From Xanthobacter sp. YC-JY1 (GTDB taxonomy: Bacteria; Pseudomonadota; Alphaproteobacteria; Rhizobiales; Xanthobacteraceae): a stretch of 64,000 bases of DNA. The translations under genes and the position numbers were made by a program. The notes beneath the pieces are model-generated. The model ran no database searches, had not been told where the DNA came from, and was given only the letters and a program-made list of their open reading frames with translations. The first letter of the stretch is position 1. The number at the start of each line of letters is the position of its first letter. Location: positions 3,395,001 through 3,459,000 of the forward strand of contig NZ_CP032674.1 of NCBI RefSeq assembly GCF_021730305.1. Reading direction: 5' to 3'. Positions 39,612-48,332 of the stretch are shown here, in pieces.

Positions 39612-40654
39612 TGATCGGCCTCGATGTGGACCACCCTGCATTCCTTTTCCTGCTTCTCCTGGCCCTTCTGCCGCTCGCGACATCGCCCCTACACGGAACG
39701 CCTCTGCCGGCGGTGTCGCTGGCGCCGCGCGATGGGTTTTCCATCGCGGTTTCCCTCGGCATCAGGCTCGCCGGCGCGCTCGCCTTCGCCGCACTGGTGC
39801 TTGGCCTCGCGGGGCTCAATCTGAAGGCGCGGGAGGTCGAGCGCATCGGCTCCGGCGCCAACCTGATGCTGCTCATCGACCGTTCGGTCAGCATGGACAA
39901 CACCTTCGCTGATCGGGCACCGGGCGCCGGGGAGGAATCGAAGTCCGCCGCCGCCAAGCGCCTGCTCACGGAGTTTCTCGGCCGCCGCCCGCGGGATCGC
40001 ATCGGCATCGCCGCCTTCTCCACATCGCCCATCCCGGTGCTGCCGCTGACCGACCATCACGAGGCGGTGGCGGCGGCGGTGGCTGCCATCGACCGGCCGG
40101 GCCTCGCCTTGACCGACGTGGGGCGCGGCCTTGCCCTCGCACTCGACAGCTTCGACGCATCTGCGGCTTCCGGCGGCTCACGCGCCGTTCTGCTGGTGTC
40201 GGACGGTGCGGCCGTCATCGATCCCCGGGTGCAGGCCGCGCTGCGCGATTCCCTGAAGCGCTCGCCGGTGCGGCTCTACTGGCTCTTCCTGCGCACCGTT
40301 GGCTCGCCCGGCATTTTCGACAAGCCGCGCGTTCCCGGCGAGGACACGCCGCAGGCCATGCCGGAACGCCACCTCAATCTCTTCCTCGCCAGCCTCGGCG
40401 TGCCCTATCGCGCCTTCGAAGCCGGTAGCCCACAGGCTGTGGCCGACGCCATCGCCGAGATCGACCGGCAGGAAAGCCAGCCCATCCCCTATCTGGAACG
40501 CATCCCACGCCGCGACCTCGCCCGCCTGTGCTACACCGTCGCTGCCGCCGCATGCGCGCTGCTGCTGGCCGCCCGCCTCGCCGAACGCGGCCTCGGCGCG
40601 CGGCGAAGCGCCGGTTCCGATCTGACGGGTATCAACACGCGGAGGGCGGCATGA
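39611..40654 (+). CDS. mxaC: MxaC, membrane vWA-domain protein
   Basis: 347 residues from ATG 39611, whose A is the last base of the mxaA stop; GTG 39608 is an alternative. Membrane spans near 10-24 and 50-70 and a C-terminal one near 310-330 (LCYTVAAAACALLLAARLAE). The vWA domain has MIDAS residues Asp90, Ser92, Ser94 in LLIDRSVSMD and LVSDGAAVIDPR. It resembles BatA-type proteins that pair with MoxR ATPases. Overlaps mxaK by four bases. Confidence 0.92.
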   Translation: MIGLDVDHPAFLFLLLLALLPLATSPLHGTPLPAVSLAPRDGFSIAVSLGIRLAGALAFAALVLGLAGLNLKAREVERIGSGANLMLLIDRSVSMDNTFADRAPGAGEESKSAAAKRLLTEFLGRRPRDRIGIAAFSTSPIPVLPLTDHHEAVAAAVAAIDRPGLALTDVGRGLALALDSFDASAASGGSRAVLLVSDGAAVIDPRVQAALRDSLKRSPVRLYWLFLRTVGSPGIFDKPRVPGEDTPQAMPERHLNLFLASLGVPYRAFEAGSPQAVADAIAEIDRQESQPIPYLERIPRRDLARLCYTVAAAACALLLAARLAERGLGARRSAGSDLTGINTRRAA

Positions 40655-41229
40655 AGCTGCCCCTGCCCCGCGTGAGCCTCCGCCGCATTGTCGCACTGGC
40701 CTCCCTCGTGGTGCTGACCGTGGCGCTGGCGGCGCTGGCCATCACGGGCATCCGCATGGCCCTCCACGCCAAAGCCAACTGCACGATCGCGGGGCTAGCT
40801 GCCGGCCGCGATCTGCCGGTCGAACTCGACGCGCCCGATCGACTGCTCATGGCCCGCGCACACTTCCTCATGATCCGCGACCGGCTGGACGAGGCGCAGC
40901 CGCTCGTGGACCGGCTCGCGGCGGACCGCAGTCCGCTGGCGGTGGCCGCGCTCTACGATCTCGCCAATGCCCGCCTCGCCACCGCCATCTCGTTTCTGGA
41001 GCGCACGGAGATCGACCCCGCCGTGCCGCAGGTGCGCCTCGCCAAGGCCGGCTATCGCGCGGCGCTGGTGCGCGCGCCGGACTTCTGGGACGCCAAGTAC
41101 AATCTCGACATCGCCATGCGCCTCGTGCGCGACTTCCCGCAGATCGAGCAGGACCAGCAGGACGAGGCGCAGGAGACGCCGAAACGCCTCTGGACCGACC
41201 TTCCCGGCCTGCCTAAGGGGCTGCCGTGA
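40651..41229 (+). CDS. mxaK: MxaK, methanol dehydrogenase maturation protein
   Basis: 192 residues from ATG 40651 within ATGA overlapping mxaC. One N-terminal membrane helix (about 11-35, IVALASLVVLTVALAALAIT) and a periplasmic TPR-like helical region (LLMARAHFLMIRDRLDEAQP, ALYDLANARLATA, DFWDAKYNLDIAMRLV). MxaK acts with MxaA and MxaL in calcium insertion. The assignment is by position and the characteristic helix pattern. Confidence 0.88.
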   Translation: MKLPLPRVSLRRIVALASLVVLTVALAALAITGIRMALHAKANCTIAGLAAGRDLPVELDAPDRLLMARAHFLMIRDRLDEAQPLVDRLAADRSPLAVAALYDLANARLATAISFLERTEIDPAVPQVRLAKAGYRAALVRAPDFWDAKYNLDIAMRLVRDFPQIEQDQQDEAQETPKRLWTDLPGLPKGLP

Positions 41230-42203
41230 TGGGGCGACCGGACGCCCGCACGCTCGTCCTCGCCGCGGCATTTCTTCTGGCGCTGGCGGCCATCGTCGCG
41301 CCGCAGCTCCAACGGCCGACCGATGCCTACCGGCTGCTGGCAGTGGTGGACATCACCGGCTCCATGAATGTGCGCGACTACAGCTTCGAGGGCCGCCCGG
41401 CCTCGCGGCTAGACACCGTGAAGCGCACCCTTAGCGGCCTCGCCGCCCGGCTGCCGTGCGGCTCGCGCATGGGGCTGGGCATCTTCACCGAGCGGCGCAC
41501 CTATCTGCTGTTCGAGCCGGTCGAGGTCTGCGCCGACTTCGCTCCGCTCGAGGGCGCCATCGGCGCGCTCAACTGGCGGATGGCGTGGGAGGGGGACAGC
41601 TACATCTATTCCGGCCTCTATTCCGCCATCGACCTCGCCGGGCCGCTTGACGCCGACCTCATTTTCCTCACCGACGGACAGGAGGCGCCGCCGCTATCGG
41701 CCTCGGGCGCGCCTGCGTTTTCCGGCGAGCCGGGCAAGGTGCGCGGCTTGGTCGTCGGCGTCGGCGGCGTCGAGCCGGCGCCCATCCCCAAGTTCGACCG
41801 GGACGGGCGGGAAATCGGCTTCTACGCCATGACCGACGTGCCGCAGGAGAACCGCCACGGCCTGCCGCCCACCGGCTCCGAGCAGCGGGAGGGCTGGCAC
41901 CCGCGCAACGCCCCGTGGGGTGCCGACGAGGCGGCCGGGCAGGAACATCTCAGCGCCGTCCGCACCGACCACCTCAAGGATCTCGCCGAAGCGACGGGCC
42001 TCACCTACGCCCCTCTGGCCGATGCCGGGACACTCGCCGCCGAAGTCGAGGCATCGGCCCGCCCCCATCCGGTCGCCGGCACCATGGACACCGCGCCGCT
42101 GCCGGGCGCCCTCGCCTTGCTGCTGCTCGCCGGGCTCTACCTCGCCCAATTGTGGGACCGGCGTCCTCTTTTCCTGCGCAACCGAAGGATTTCCGCTTCA
42201 TGA
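41229..42203 (+). CDS. mxaL: MxaL, membrane vWA-domain protein for calcium insertion
   Basis: 324 residues from ATG 41229 (overlaps the mxaK stop by one base; GTG 41226 is possible). N-terminal helix at 9-28, then a vWA domain with the MIDAS-like Asp41-Ile-Thr43-Gly-Ser45 in AVVDITGSMNVRD and LIFLTDGQEAPP, and a C-terminal membrane helix (LPGALALLLLAGLYLAQLW). Thr replaces the first MIDAS Ser, which is chemically acceptable. Overlaps mxaD by four bases. Confidence 0.92.
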   Translation: MGRPDARTLVLAAAFLLALAAIVAPQLQRPTDAYRLLAVVDITGSMNVRDYSFEGRPASRLDTVKRTLSGLAARLPCGSRMGLGIFTERRTYLLFEPVEVCADFAPLEGAIGALNWRMAWEGDSYIYSGLYSAIDLAGPLDADLIFLTDGQEAPPLSASGAPAFSGEPGKVRGLVVGVGGVEPAPIPKFDRDGREIGFYAMTDVPQENRHGLPPTGSEQREGWHPRNAPWGADEAAGQEHLSAVRTDHLKDLAEATGLTYAPLADAGTLAAEVEASARPHPVAGTMDTAPLPGALALLLLAGLYLAQLWDRRPLFLRNRRISAS

Positions 42204-42748
42204 TCTTTGCCCGTCTTTCCCGTCGCGCCCTCCTGCCCGCCCTCGGCGTCCTCCTCGCGCTTGCCGCGCCCGCGCACGCCCACGGGCCGACCCCGCAGAA
42301 GGCCGAGGCCAAGGCCACCATTGCCGCGACGCCCGACGCCGTGTGGAAGATCGCCGGCGACTTCGCCGGCATCGGGGGCTGGCACCCCATGGTGAAGGCG
42401 GTGCGGGCAAAGGGCGGCAATGCGGCCGGCGCGGAGCGCGTGCTGGTGCTGGAAAAGGGCGAGATCACCGACGGCCTCGACGACGTGGACGCAGCCCAGC
42501 GCAGCCTCTCCTGGCGGCTCAACACCGAAAATGTGGAGGCGCTGCCGGTGAGCTTCTACACCATCACCCTCAGCGTGAACGATGCCGGCGGCAGCAAGAG
42601 CGAGGTGGTGATGGCCGGCCGCTTCTATCGCGGCGACACCTCCAACTTCCCACCCGACGAACTCAACGACGAAGCCGCCGTCGCAGCCATGACGGCGTTC
42701 TTCGAGGCCGGCGTCAACGGGCTCAAGGCGAAGGCCGAAGGCAAGTGA
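42200..42748 (+). CDS. mxaD: MxaD, periplasmic SRPBCC-fold protein of the methanol system
   Basis: 182 residues from ATG 42200. Signal peptide to about residue 26 (LAAPAHAHG), then a START/SRPBCC domain (ATIAATPDAVWKIAGDFAGI, GGWHPMVKAVRAKGG, VSFYTITLSVNDAGGSKSEV). In Methylorubrum the 17-kDa MxaD raises the rate of electron transfer between methanol dehydrogenase and cytochrome cL. Overlaps the next gene by four bases (GTGA). Confidence 0.9.
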   Translation: MIFARLSRRALLPALGVLLALAAPAHAHGPTPQKAEAKATIAATPDAVWKIAGDFAGIGGWHPMVKAVRAKGGNAAGAERVLVLEKGEITDGLDDVDAAQRSLSWRLNTENVEALPVSFYTITLSVNDAGGSKSEVVMAGRFYRGDTSNFPPDELNDEAAVAAMTAFFEAGVNGLKAKAEGK

Positions 42749-43677
42749 AATGGCCGGCCGCGCTCGCAATTCTCGCCCTCGCCTGGAGCGCGCCGGTGAC
42801 CGCCGGCACGCTGCTGGCACTGTGCCAGGGCGCGGCGGAGGTGGACGTGATCGACACTGGGTCCGCCGTGGTTTCGGCCCGGGTGAAGGTGGACAAGGTG
42901 CCGGCCGGGATCGCGATTTCTTCTGACGGCACAGCCGCTTACATCACCCATCCGGATATCGGGCTTCTTACCCGCCTCGATATCAAGACACGGACGGTCG
43001 CGGCTACCGCCCATGTCGGCGGCCAGCCGTTCGGCATCGCGGCGGCGCCGGAGGGCGGGGTGATTTATGTAAGTGACTGGTCTGGCGACAGAATTCTGCG
43101 CATCGACGCCCGCAGCCTTGCCATCACCGGCAGCCTTGCCGTGGGGCGGTCGCCGGCCCATCTCGCCATCGATCCTGACGGGCGCACGCTCTACAGCGCC
43201 GATCGGGAGAGCGACGAAGTGAGCATTATCAACACCTTAGACTTCATCCGCACGGCCGTCGTCCCGGTCGGACGGGCGCCTTATGCGCTGGATGCCTCCC
43301 ATCCGGATGAGGTGGCGGTGGCGGATGTGCGGAGTGGGGATATCGCACTGATAAATAAGGAAAAACAGGATGTCCGGCGCATCGACGGGATGAAGATGCC
43401 CTACGGCGTCGCGTTCGTGCCCGGACGGGGGTTGCTGCTGGCGACGGACCAGCAGGCGGGTTCGCTAAATGTCATTGATATTGCAAACGAATCTATCATT
43501 CAGCGCATCCGGCTGGGCGGCTCCCCGGAGGAGGTGGTGGTGGATGCGGCGGCGGGGCGCGCCTATGTCGCCGAATGGTTTGCCAACCGCATAACCACTT
43601 TGAATCTCGATGATTTTTCCATCGTGACACGCATGCCGGTCTGCGACGGCCCGCGCGTGATGGCTGTGGTGCCCTGA
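42745..43677 (+). CDS. Exported YVTN-type beta-propeller protein, last gene of the mxa operon
   Basis: 310 residues from GTG 42745 overlapping the mxaD stop. Signal peptide to about residue 20 (SAPVTAG). Six to seven propeller blades of about 40 residues follow, each with a pattern such as GIAISSDGTAAYITHPDIG, HLAIDPDGRTLYSADRESDE, GVAFVPGRGLLLATDQQAG and EVVVDAAAGRAYVAEWF. Two Cys (ALCQGA, MPVCDGP) may close the ring. The translational coupling argues for a function in methanol oxidation. In other methylotrophs mxaE and mxaH follow mxaD; here this gene takes that place. No better name is justified. Confidence 0.82.
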   Translation: MKWPAALAILALAWSAPVTAGTLLALCQGAAEVDVIDTGSAVVSARVKVDKVPAGIAISSDGTAAYITHPDIGLLTRLDIKTRTVAATAHVGGQPFGIAAAPEGGVIYVSDWSGDRILRIDARSLAITGSLAVGRSPAHLAIDPDGRTLYSADRESDEVSIINTLDFIRTAVVPVGRAPYALDASHPDEVAVADVRSGDIALINKEKQDVRRIDGMKMPYGVAFVPGRGLLLATDQQAGSLNVIDIANESIIQRIRLGGSPEEVVVDAAAGRAYVAEWFANRITTLNLDDFSIVTRMPVCDGPRVMAVVP

Positions 43678-43812
43678 CTCGAACCGGCACGGCCGGATTC
43701 GGCTCCCTTTCACCACCGGAATCGGTATGTTCAGGGCGGTGTCAGCGGGGCAGTCAGCGCACGAGTCAGCTTCTCGGGCCAGACCCCGCCCGGAACGGAT
43801 CAAGAGTCGCAC

Positions 43813-44607
43813 ATGAACGCCTGGGTTGCATCGGCGGTTGCATTCGTCGCGATGGCCGTCGCGATGGCGGTGGGCATGGCCATCGGGAGCCGGCTGTCGG
43901 AGACGCGCTACGAGGACGGCTCGGTCAAGAACCTGCGTACCAGCGTCGCCATCATCGCCACAATGTCGTCCCTGCTGCTGGGCCTGATGGTGAACTCGGC
44001 CCGCTACAATTTCAGCGACGCCTATTCGGACGTGCAGAAATACGCGGCCGTCCTGCAGATCACCGATCTCAATTTGCTGAGCTTCGGCGCGCCGGCCTGC
44101 CCGCTGCGCGGCGACCTTCAGGCCTATGCGCGCCAGCTCGTGGCGGAGACCTGGATCAGCGGGGATGACGATGTATCGTCCGGCGCGGCGCAGGTGTCGG
44201 CGCTGGCGGCGCTGCTCAAGTTCGACACGGGCATCCGGAACCTCAAGGCCGCGACTTCCGACCAGCAGGACGTGCGGAGCACCCTGCTCGGCCTGTCGCG
44301 GCAATTGGTGGAATATCGGTGGAAGGTCACCGGCGTCGCCCGCACCGCCACGCCCGTCACCTTCATCTTCGTGGTCATCTGCTGGTTCGCGCTGATCTTC
44401 CTCTATTCCGGCGTGTTCGCGCCGCGCAACGCGCTGGTGCTGACAGGCCATGCGCTGGGCATGGTGGGCATCTCCGCCGCCATCTTCCTGGTGATGGAGA
44501 TGGGCCAGCCCTTCACCGGCCCCATCAAGGTGTCGCCGGCGCCTGTCGAGCGGCTGCTGCTGCGCATGCAGGCGCAGCCGTGCCCGGTGGTTACGCCGCA
44601 GGGCTGA
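43813..44607 (+). CDS. DUF4239-type (bestrophin-like) membrane protein
   Basis: 264 residues from ATG 43813. Membrane helices at about 5-27, 50-70, 178-200 and 208-228, with a helical region between spans 2 and 3. NLRTSVAIIATMSSLLLGLM and the C-terminal LIFLYSGVFAPRNALVLTGH fit the DUF4239 family, a group of uncharacterised proteins distantly like bestrophin channels. It follows the mxa operon after 135 bp and may be independent of it. Confidence 0.7.
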   Translation: MNAWVASAVAFVAMAVAMAVGMAIGSRLSETRYEDGSVKNLRTSVAIIATMSSLLLGLMVNSARYNFSDAYSDVQKYAAVLQITDLNLLSFGAPACPLRGDLQAYARQLVAETWISGDDDVSSGAAQVSALAALLKFDTGIRNLKAATSDQQDVRSTLLGLSRQLVEYRWKVTGVARTATPVTFIFVVICWFALIFLYSGVFAPRNALVLTGHALGMVGISAAIFLVMEMGQPFTGPIKVSPAPVERLLLRMQAQPCPVVTPQG

Positions 44608-44671
44608 AACGGCGACGGCCGGATCGCGCAAAGCACGACCCGGCCGCCGTAGATCCCTGAGGGCACCCCGA

Positions 44672-46192
44672 TCAGTTGAGGCGCGGCTGCTGCGACGTGC
44701 CCTTGTACCAGTCGAACGGCTTGCCCTCGGTGGAGAGCATCACCGACTTCACATCGAAATGGTCGTTGAAGCTCTCGATGCCGAACTCACGGCCGATGCC
44801 GCTGTCGTCCACGCCGCCCCACGGCGAGGCGGGATCGAGGCGGTGGTGGTCGTTGATCCAGACGATGCCGGCCTTCACCTTCGCCGCCACGCGATGGGCG
44901 CGGTGCACGTCGCGGGTGCGGATGGCGGCGGCGAGGCCGAACGGGCTGTCATTGGCGATGGCGAGGGCCTCCTCCTCCGTCTCGAAGGGGATCACCACCG
45001 TGAAGGGGCCGAACACCTCCTCGCGGGCGATGCGCATGTGGGGGGCCACATCGGCGAACACGGTGGGCTCCACGAAGAAGCCGTTCTCGTGGCCCGCCAC
45101 GATGCGCCGCTGGCCGCCGGCCACGAGGCGGGCGCCATCGTCATGGCCCGCCTGCACGAAGGAGAGCACGCGGTCGAGCTGGCGCTGGGAGACCACGGGG
45201 CCGAGCTGGGTCTCGGGATCGCGCGGATCGCCGATGCGGATGGCCTTGGTCTTGGCGGCGAGGCGCTCCACGAACTCGTCATAGATGGTCTTCTGCACGA
45301 TGTGCCGGGCGGCGCAGACGCAGGTCTGGCCGGCGCCGACGAAGGCGCCGAAGGCGGCATAGTTCACCGCCTGCTCCACATCGTAATCATCGAACACCAT
45401 CACCGGCGTCTTGCCGCCCAGCTCCAGCGTCTGGTGGGCGAAGACCTTCGCCGCCGCCGAGCCGGCGATGCGGCCAGCCTCGGTGCCGCCAGTGAGCACC
45501 AGCTTGTTGATGTCGTGATGCTCGGCAAGGAAGCGGCCGGAATTGCCGCCGATGCCGTTCACTACATTGAACACGCCGGGCGGCAGGCCGTTGTCGCTCA
45601 TCAGCTTGGCGAGGCGGAGCGTGGTGAGGGGGGTGTATTCGGAGGGCTTCACCACCGTGGTGCAGCCGGAGGCGAGCACCGCCGCCAGCGACTTGCACAG
45701 GATCATCAGCGGGTGGTTGAAGGGCGTGCAATTGGCCACCACGCCGATGGGCGTGCGGCGGGTGTAGTTGAGATAATTGCCTTCCACCGGGATCACGTCA
45801 TCGCGGCGGGCGAGGGCGAGGCCGCCGAAATAGCGCAGGAAGTCCGGCAGGCGGCCGAGCTGGGCGCGGGTCTCGTTCACCGGCCGGCCGTTATTCTGGG
45901 TCTCGAGCTGGTACAGCTCCGGCAGCGCGGCCTCGAAGGCGTCGGCGATGCGGTTGATGAGCTTCACCCGCTCGCGGATGGCCATGCCGCCCCAGGCGTC
46001 GCCGTTGAAGGCGGCACGGGCGCTCTTGACCGCCGCATCCACGTCCTCGCGGGTGCTGTCGGGAATGGTGGCGATGACGGCGCCGGTGGCGGGATTCCTC
46101 ACCTCCACCGTACCGCCGCCGATGCTTTCCACCTCGCGGCCGTCGATGAAGTTGCCGCGCGCCGCGATGGCGATCTCGGCTTTGGCGTTCAT
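44672..46192 (-). CDS. NAD(P)-dependent aldehyde dehydrogenase
   Basis: 506 residues from ATG 46192 (MNAKAEIAIAARGNFIDGRE). Catalytic Cys291 in GAGQTCVCAARH, general base Glu257 in LELGGKTP, oxyanion Asn159 in TPFNHP, and cofactor loop LTGGTEAG are intact. The class includes betaine-, hydroxymuconic- and aryl-aldehyde dehydrogenases; substrate unresolved. It is 19 bp after the GntR gene on the same strand, and a Liv-type importer starts divergently, so it probably oxidises an aldehyde derived from the imported compound. Confidence 0.92.
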   Translation of the reverse strand: MNAKAEIAIAARGNFIDGREVESIGGGTVEVRNPATGAVIATIPDSTREDVDAAVKSARAAFNGDAWGGMAIRERVKLINRIADAFEAALPELYQLETQNNGRPVNETRAQLGRLPDFLRYFGGLALARRDDVIPVEGNYLNYTRRTPIGVVANCTPFNHPLMILCKSLAAVLASGCTTVVKPSEYTPLTTLRLAKLMSDNGLPPGVFNVVNGIGGNSGRFLAEHHDINKLVLTGGTEAGRIAGSAAAKVFAHQTLELGGKTPVMVFDDYDVEQAVNYAAFGAFVGAGQTCVCAARHIVQKTIYDEFVERLAAKTKAIRIGDPRDPETQLGPVVSQRQLDRVLSFVQAGHDDGARLVAGGQRRIVAGHENGFFVEPTVFADVAPHMRIAREEVFGPFTVVIPFETEEEALAIANDSPFGLAAAIRTRDVHRAHRVAAKVKAGIVWINDHHRLDPASPWGGVDDSGIGREFGIESFNDHFDVKSVMLSTEGKPFDWYKGTSQQPRLN

Positions 46193-46211
46193 GGCGTTTC
46201 TCCGGTTTTTC

Positions 46212-46895
46212 TCAAAGGACGACGGCGTGGCGCGACAGGGCCGCGACCACCCGTTTCTCGGCATCGGCGATATGGTCCCGCAGCAGGCGGGCGGCCTTGC
46301 GGCCATCGCGGGATTGCAGCGCCTCGATGATGGCGCCGTGTTCGGCGATCAGCCGATCGGGGTCGCGCCCCTGCATGGTGCCGATGCTGACCAGCACCAG
46401 CCGGTCGGCCTGCGCCACCAGATCCACCACCTCTTCCCGCATCCGCCGGTGCGGCGAGCACATGGCCACCGCCACGTGGAAGGCGCGGTTGTAGCGGATG
46501 AAATCCGACTTCTCGGGATCGAAGGTGCGGAAGGCGTCCAGCGCCGCCAGCGCGGCGTCCGGCGCGTGGCGGGCGGCGTCGGCCGCGCAGGCCGGCTCCA
46601 TCACCTCGCGGAAGCGGAAGATGTCCCGCGCATCGGCCAGCGACACCGGGTTCACCCGGTAGCCCTGGCGCGGCAGCACGGTGATGAGGCGCTCCTGCTC
46701 CAGCCGCAGCAGTGCCTCGCGCACGGGCTGCTTGCTCACCTCGAAGCGGCCGGCCAGCTCCTGCTCGCGCAGCTCCTCGCCGGGCTGGAGATGGCAGCCG
46801 AGAATCTCGTCCTTCAGCCGCGCATAGACCGCGTCCCGCAGCAGGCCGGAGCCCCCCATGGCCTTATCAGAGGCGATGTTTTGATCAATCAACAT
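46212..46895 (-). CDS. GntR-family (FCD/FadR-type) transcriptional regulator
   Basis: 227 residues from ATG 46895. N-terminal winged helix (GEELREQELAGRFEVSKQPV, REALLRLEQERLITVLPRQG) and FCD ligand-binding domain with metal/ligand residues (FREVMEPACAADAARHAP, YNRAFHVAVA, EHGAIIEALQSRDG). It heads the leftward operon with the aldehyde dehydrogenase and faces the binding protein gene, so it most likely represses both until the substrate or a breakdown product binds. Confidence 0.9.
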   Translation of the reverse strand: MLIDQNIASDKAMGGSGLLRDAVYARLKDEILGCHLQPGEELREQELAGRFEVSKQPVREALLRLEQERLITVLPRQGYRVNPVSLADARDIFRFREVMEPACAADAARHAPDAALAALDAFRTFDPEKSDFIRYNRAFHVAVAMCSPHRRMREEVVDLVAQADRLVLVSIGTMQGRDPDRLIAEHGAIIEALQSRDGRKAARLLRDHIADAEKRVVAALSRHAVVL

Positions 46896-47006
46896 ATTTC
46901 ATGCCCTGACGAACTGGCGGCATCCTGAAGGAGTTATAACGACAAAACAACGGAAAATTAGCCCTTGACGGCGGTTTTGGGTTCTGCGTGAAATATCACG
47001 ACAAAA
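46894..47006. promoter_or_regulatory. Divergent control region of the GntR/aldehyde dehydrogenase and Liv operons
   Basis: Contains ATATTTCA (46894-46901) and its inverted copy TGAAATAT (46989-46996), and a direct repeat ACGACAAAA at 46939-46947 and 46998-47006. The octamer TTGATCAA (46880-46887) is a perfect palindrome just inside the regulator gene. A promoter-like TTGACG (46965-46970) with TGAAAT at 46989-46994 (18 bp apart) points toward the binding protein gene; its -10 coincides with one inverted repeat arm, as expected for repression. Confidence 0.5.
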
Positions 47007-47042
47007 AATTTAGCCGTCAAGAGCATCTCAGGGAGAGCAAAA

Positions 47043-48293
47043 ATGCCCACACTCACCAAGCGCACCGTCGCCTGTTCGTGGCTCGCCGCGACGGCGTTGT
47101 CGGCGCTCGCGGCCCTGCCCGCGGCGGCGCAGCAGCCGCCCATCAAGGTCGGCTTCATGACCGTGCGCTCCGGCGCGCTGGCCGCTGGCGGCAAGCAGAT
47201 GGAGCAGGGCATGGAATATTGCCTTGCCGAGCGGAACGGCATGATGGGCGGCCGCAAGGTCGAGCTCATCACGGTGGACACCGCCGGCCAGCCCGCCACC
47301 ACCAAGACCCGCGCCCAGGAGCTGGTGGAGCGCGAGCGCGTCAACGCCATCATCGGTCCGCTGGCCGCCTTCGAGGCGCTGGCCATCGACGACTACATCC
47401 GCCAGGTGGGCGTGCCGGTGATCTCGCCCTCGGCGGCGGCTGAGGACCTCACCCAGCGCAAGCAGAATCCGTGGTTCGTGCGCGCCGTGGGCACCTCGGC
47501 CCAGGCCAACCACGCGCTCGGCGAATATGCCGCCAAGGATCTCAAGCTGAAGCGCGTCGTCACCATCGGCGACGACTTCGCCTTCGGCCATGAGGCCACC
47601 GCCGGCTTCCAGCGCGCCTTCGAGGACAATGGCGGCAAGGTGGTGCAGAAGCTCTGGCCGCCGCTCAACGTCGCCGACTACGGCAGCTACATCAGCCAGA
47701 TCCGCACCGACGTGGATGCGGTCTACGCCGCCTTCGCCGGCGGCAACGGCCTGCGCTTCCTCCAGCAATATGCCGAATATGGCGCGCCGGTGAAGGTGAT
47801 CGCGCAGATGACCACCGTGGACGAGGGCATCCTCAAGTCCATGGGCAAGGAAGCCGTCGGGGTCATCTCCTCCGGCTGGTACACGGCAACCCAGGACGTG
47901 CCCGGCAACAAGGAATTCGCCGCCGGCATCCGCGCCAAGTACGGCGCCGATCCCGGCTACTACACCGCCGGCGCCTATGCGGCCTGCGCCTTCCTCGATG
48001 CGGCCGTGAAGGCCGTCGACGGCAAGGTGGAGGACAAGCAGGCGCTGATGAAGGCGCTGCGCTCGGTGAAGCTGGAGAAGGGACCGTATGGCGAGGTCAC
48101 CCTCGACGAATACGGCAACCCCATCATGAACGTCACCATCCGCAAGACCGAGGAGAAGGACGGACGGCTGCAGAACGTCGTCATCAAGACCTATCCGAAG
48201 GTGACGCAGTTCTGGATCTACGATCCCAAGGCCTTCCTCGCCGATCCGGTCTACAGCCGCGACTACCCGCCGGCGAAGAATCTGGGGCAGTGA
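47043..48293 (+). CDS. Branched-chain amino-acid-type (LivJ/K) ABC substrate-binding protein
   Basis: 416 residues from ATG 47043, with AGGGAGAGC upstream. Signal peptide to about residue 29 (LPAAAQQ). Type I periplasmic-binding fold: IKVGFMTVRSGALAAGGKQM, GGRKVELITVDTAGQP, VNAIIGPLAAFEALAIDDYI, VPVISPSAAAEDL, VTIGDDFAFGHEATAGFQRA. The family binds amino acids but also amides, urea and aromatic acids. The nearby aldehyde dehydrogenase and hydrolase suggest a catabolic substrate other than leucine/valine. The transporter genes livHMGF follow after a repeat element. Confidence 0.9.
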   Translation: MPTLTKRTVACSWLAATALSALAALPAAAQQPPIKVGFMTVRSGALAAGGKQMEQGMEYCLAERNGMMGGRKVELITVDTAGQPATTKTRAQELVERERVNAIIGPLAAFEALAIDDYIRQVGVPVISPSAAAEDLTQRKQNPWFVRAVGTSAQANHALGEYAAKDLKLKRVVTIGDDFAFGHEATAGFQRAFEDNGGKVVQKLWPPLNVADYGSYISQIRTDVDAVYAAFAGGNGLRFLQQYAEYGAPVKVIAQMTTVDEGILKSMGKEAVGVISSGWYTATQDVPGNKEFAAGIRAKYGADPGYYTAGAYAACAFLDAAVKAVDGKVEDKQALMKALRSVKLEKGPYGEVTLDEYGNPIMNVTIRKTEEKDGRLQNVVIKTYPKVTQFWIYDPKAFLADPVYSRDYPPAKNLGQ

Positions 48294-48332
48294 ACCGGGA
48301 TTTGATTCCGGGACTTATCCCAGCAAAGGGCC

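Noticed and set aside
44608-44671. GGCCGG...CCGGCC hairpin between convergent genes as a terminator
   Set aside because: Stem is short, interrupted and lacks a T run; not strong enough to call.
44759-46330. 523-codon open frame on the plus strand
   Set aside because: Antisense to the aldehyde dehydrogenase gene, whose active-site residues are all intact.
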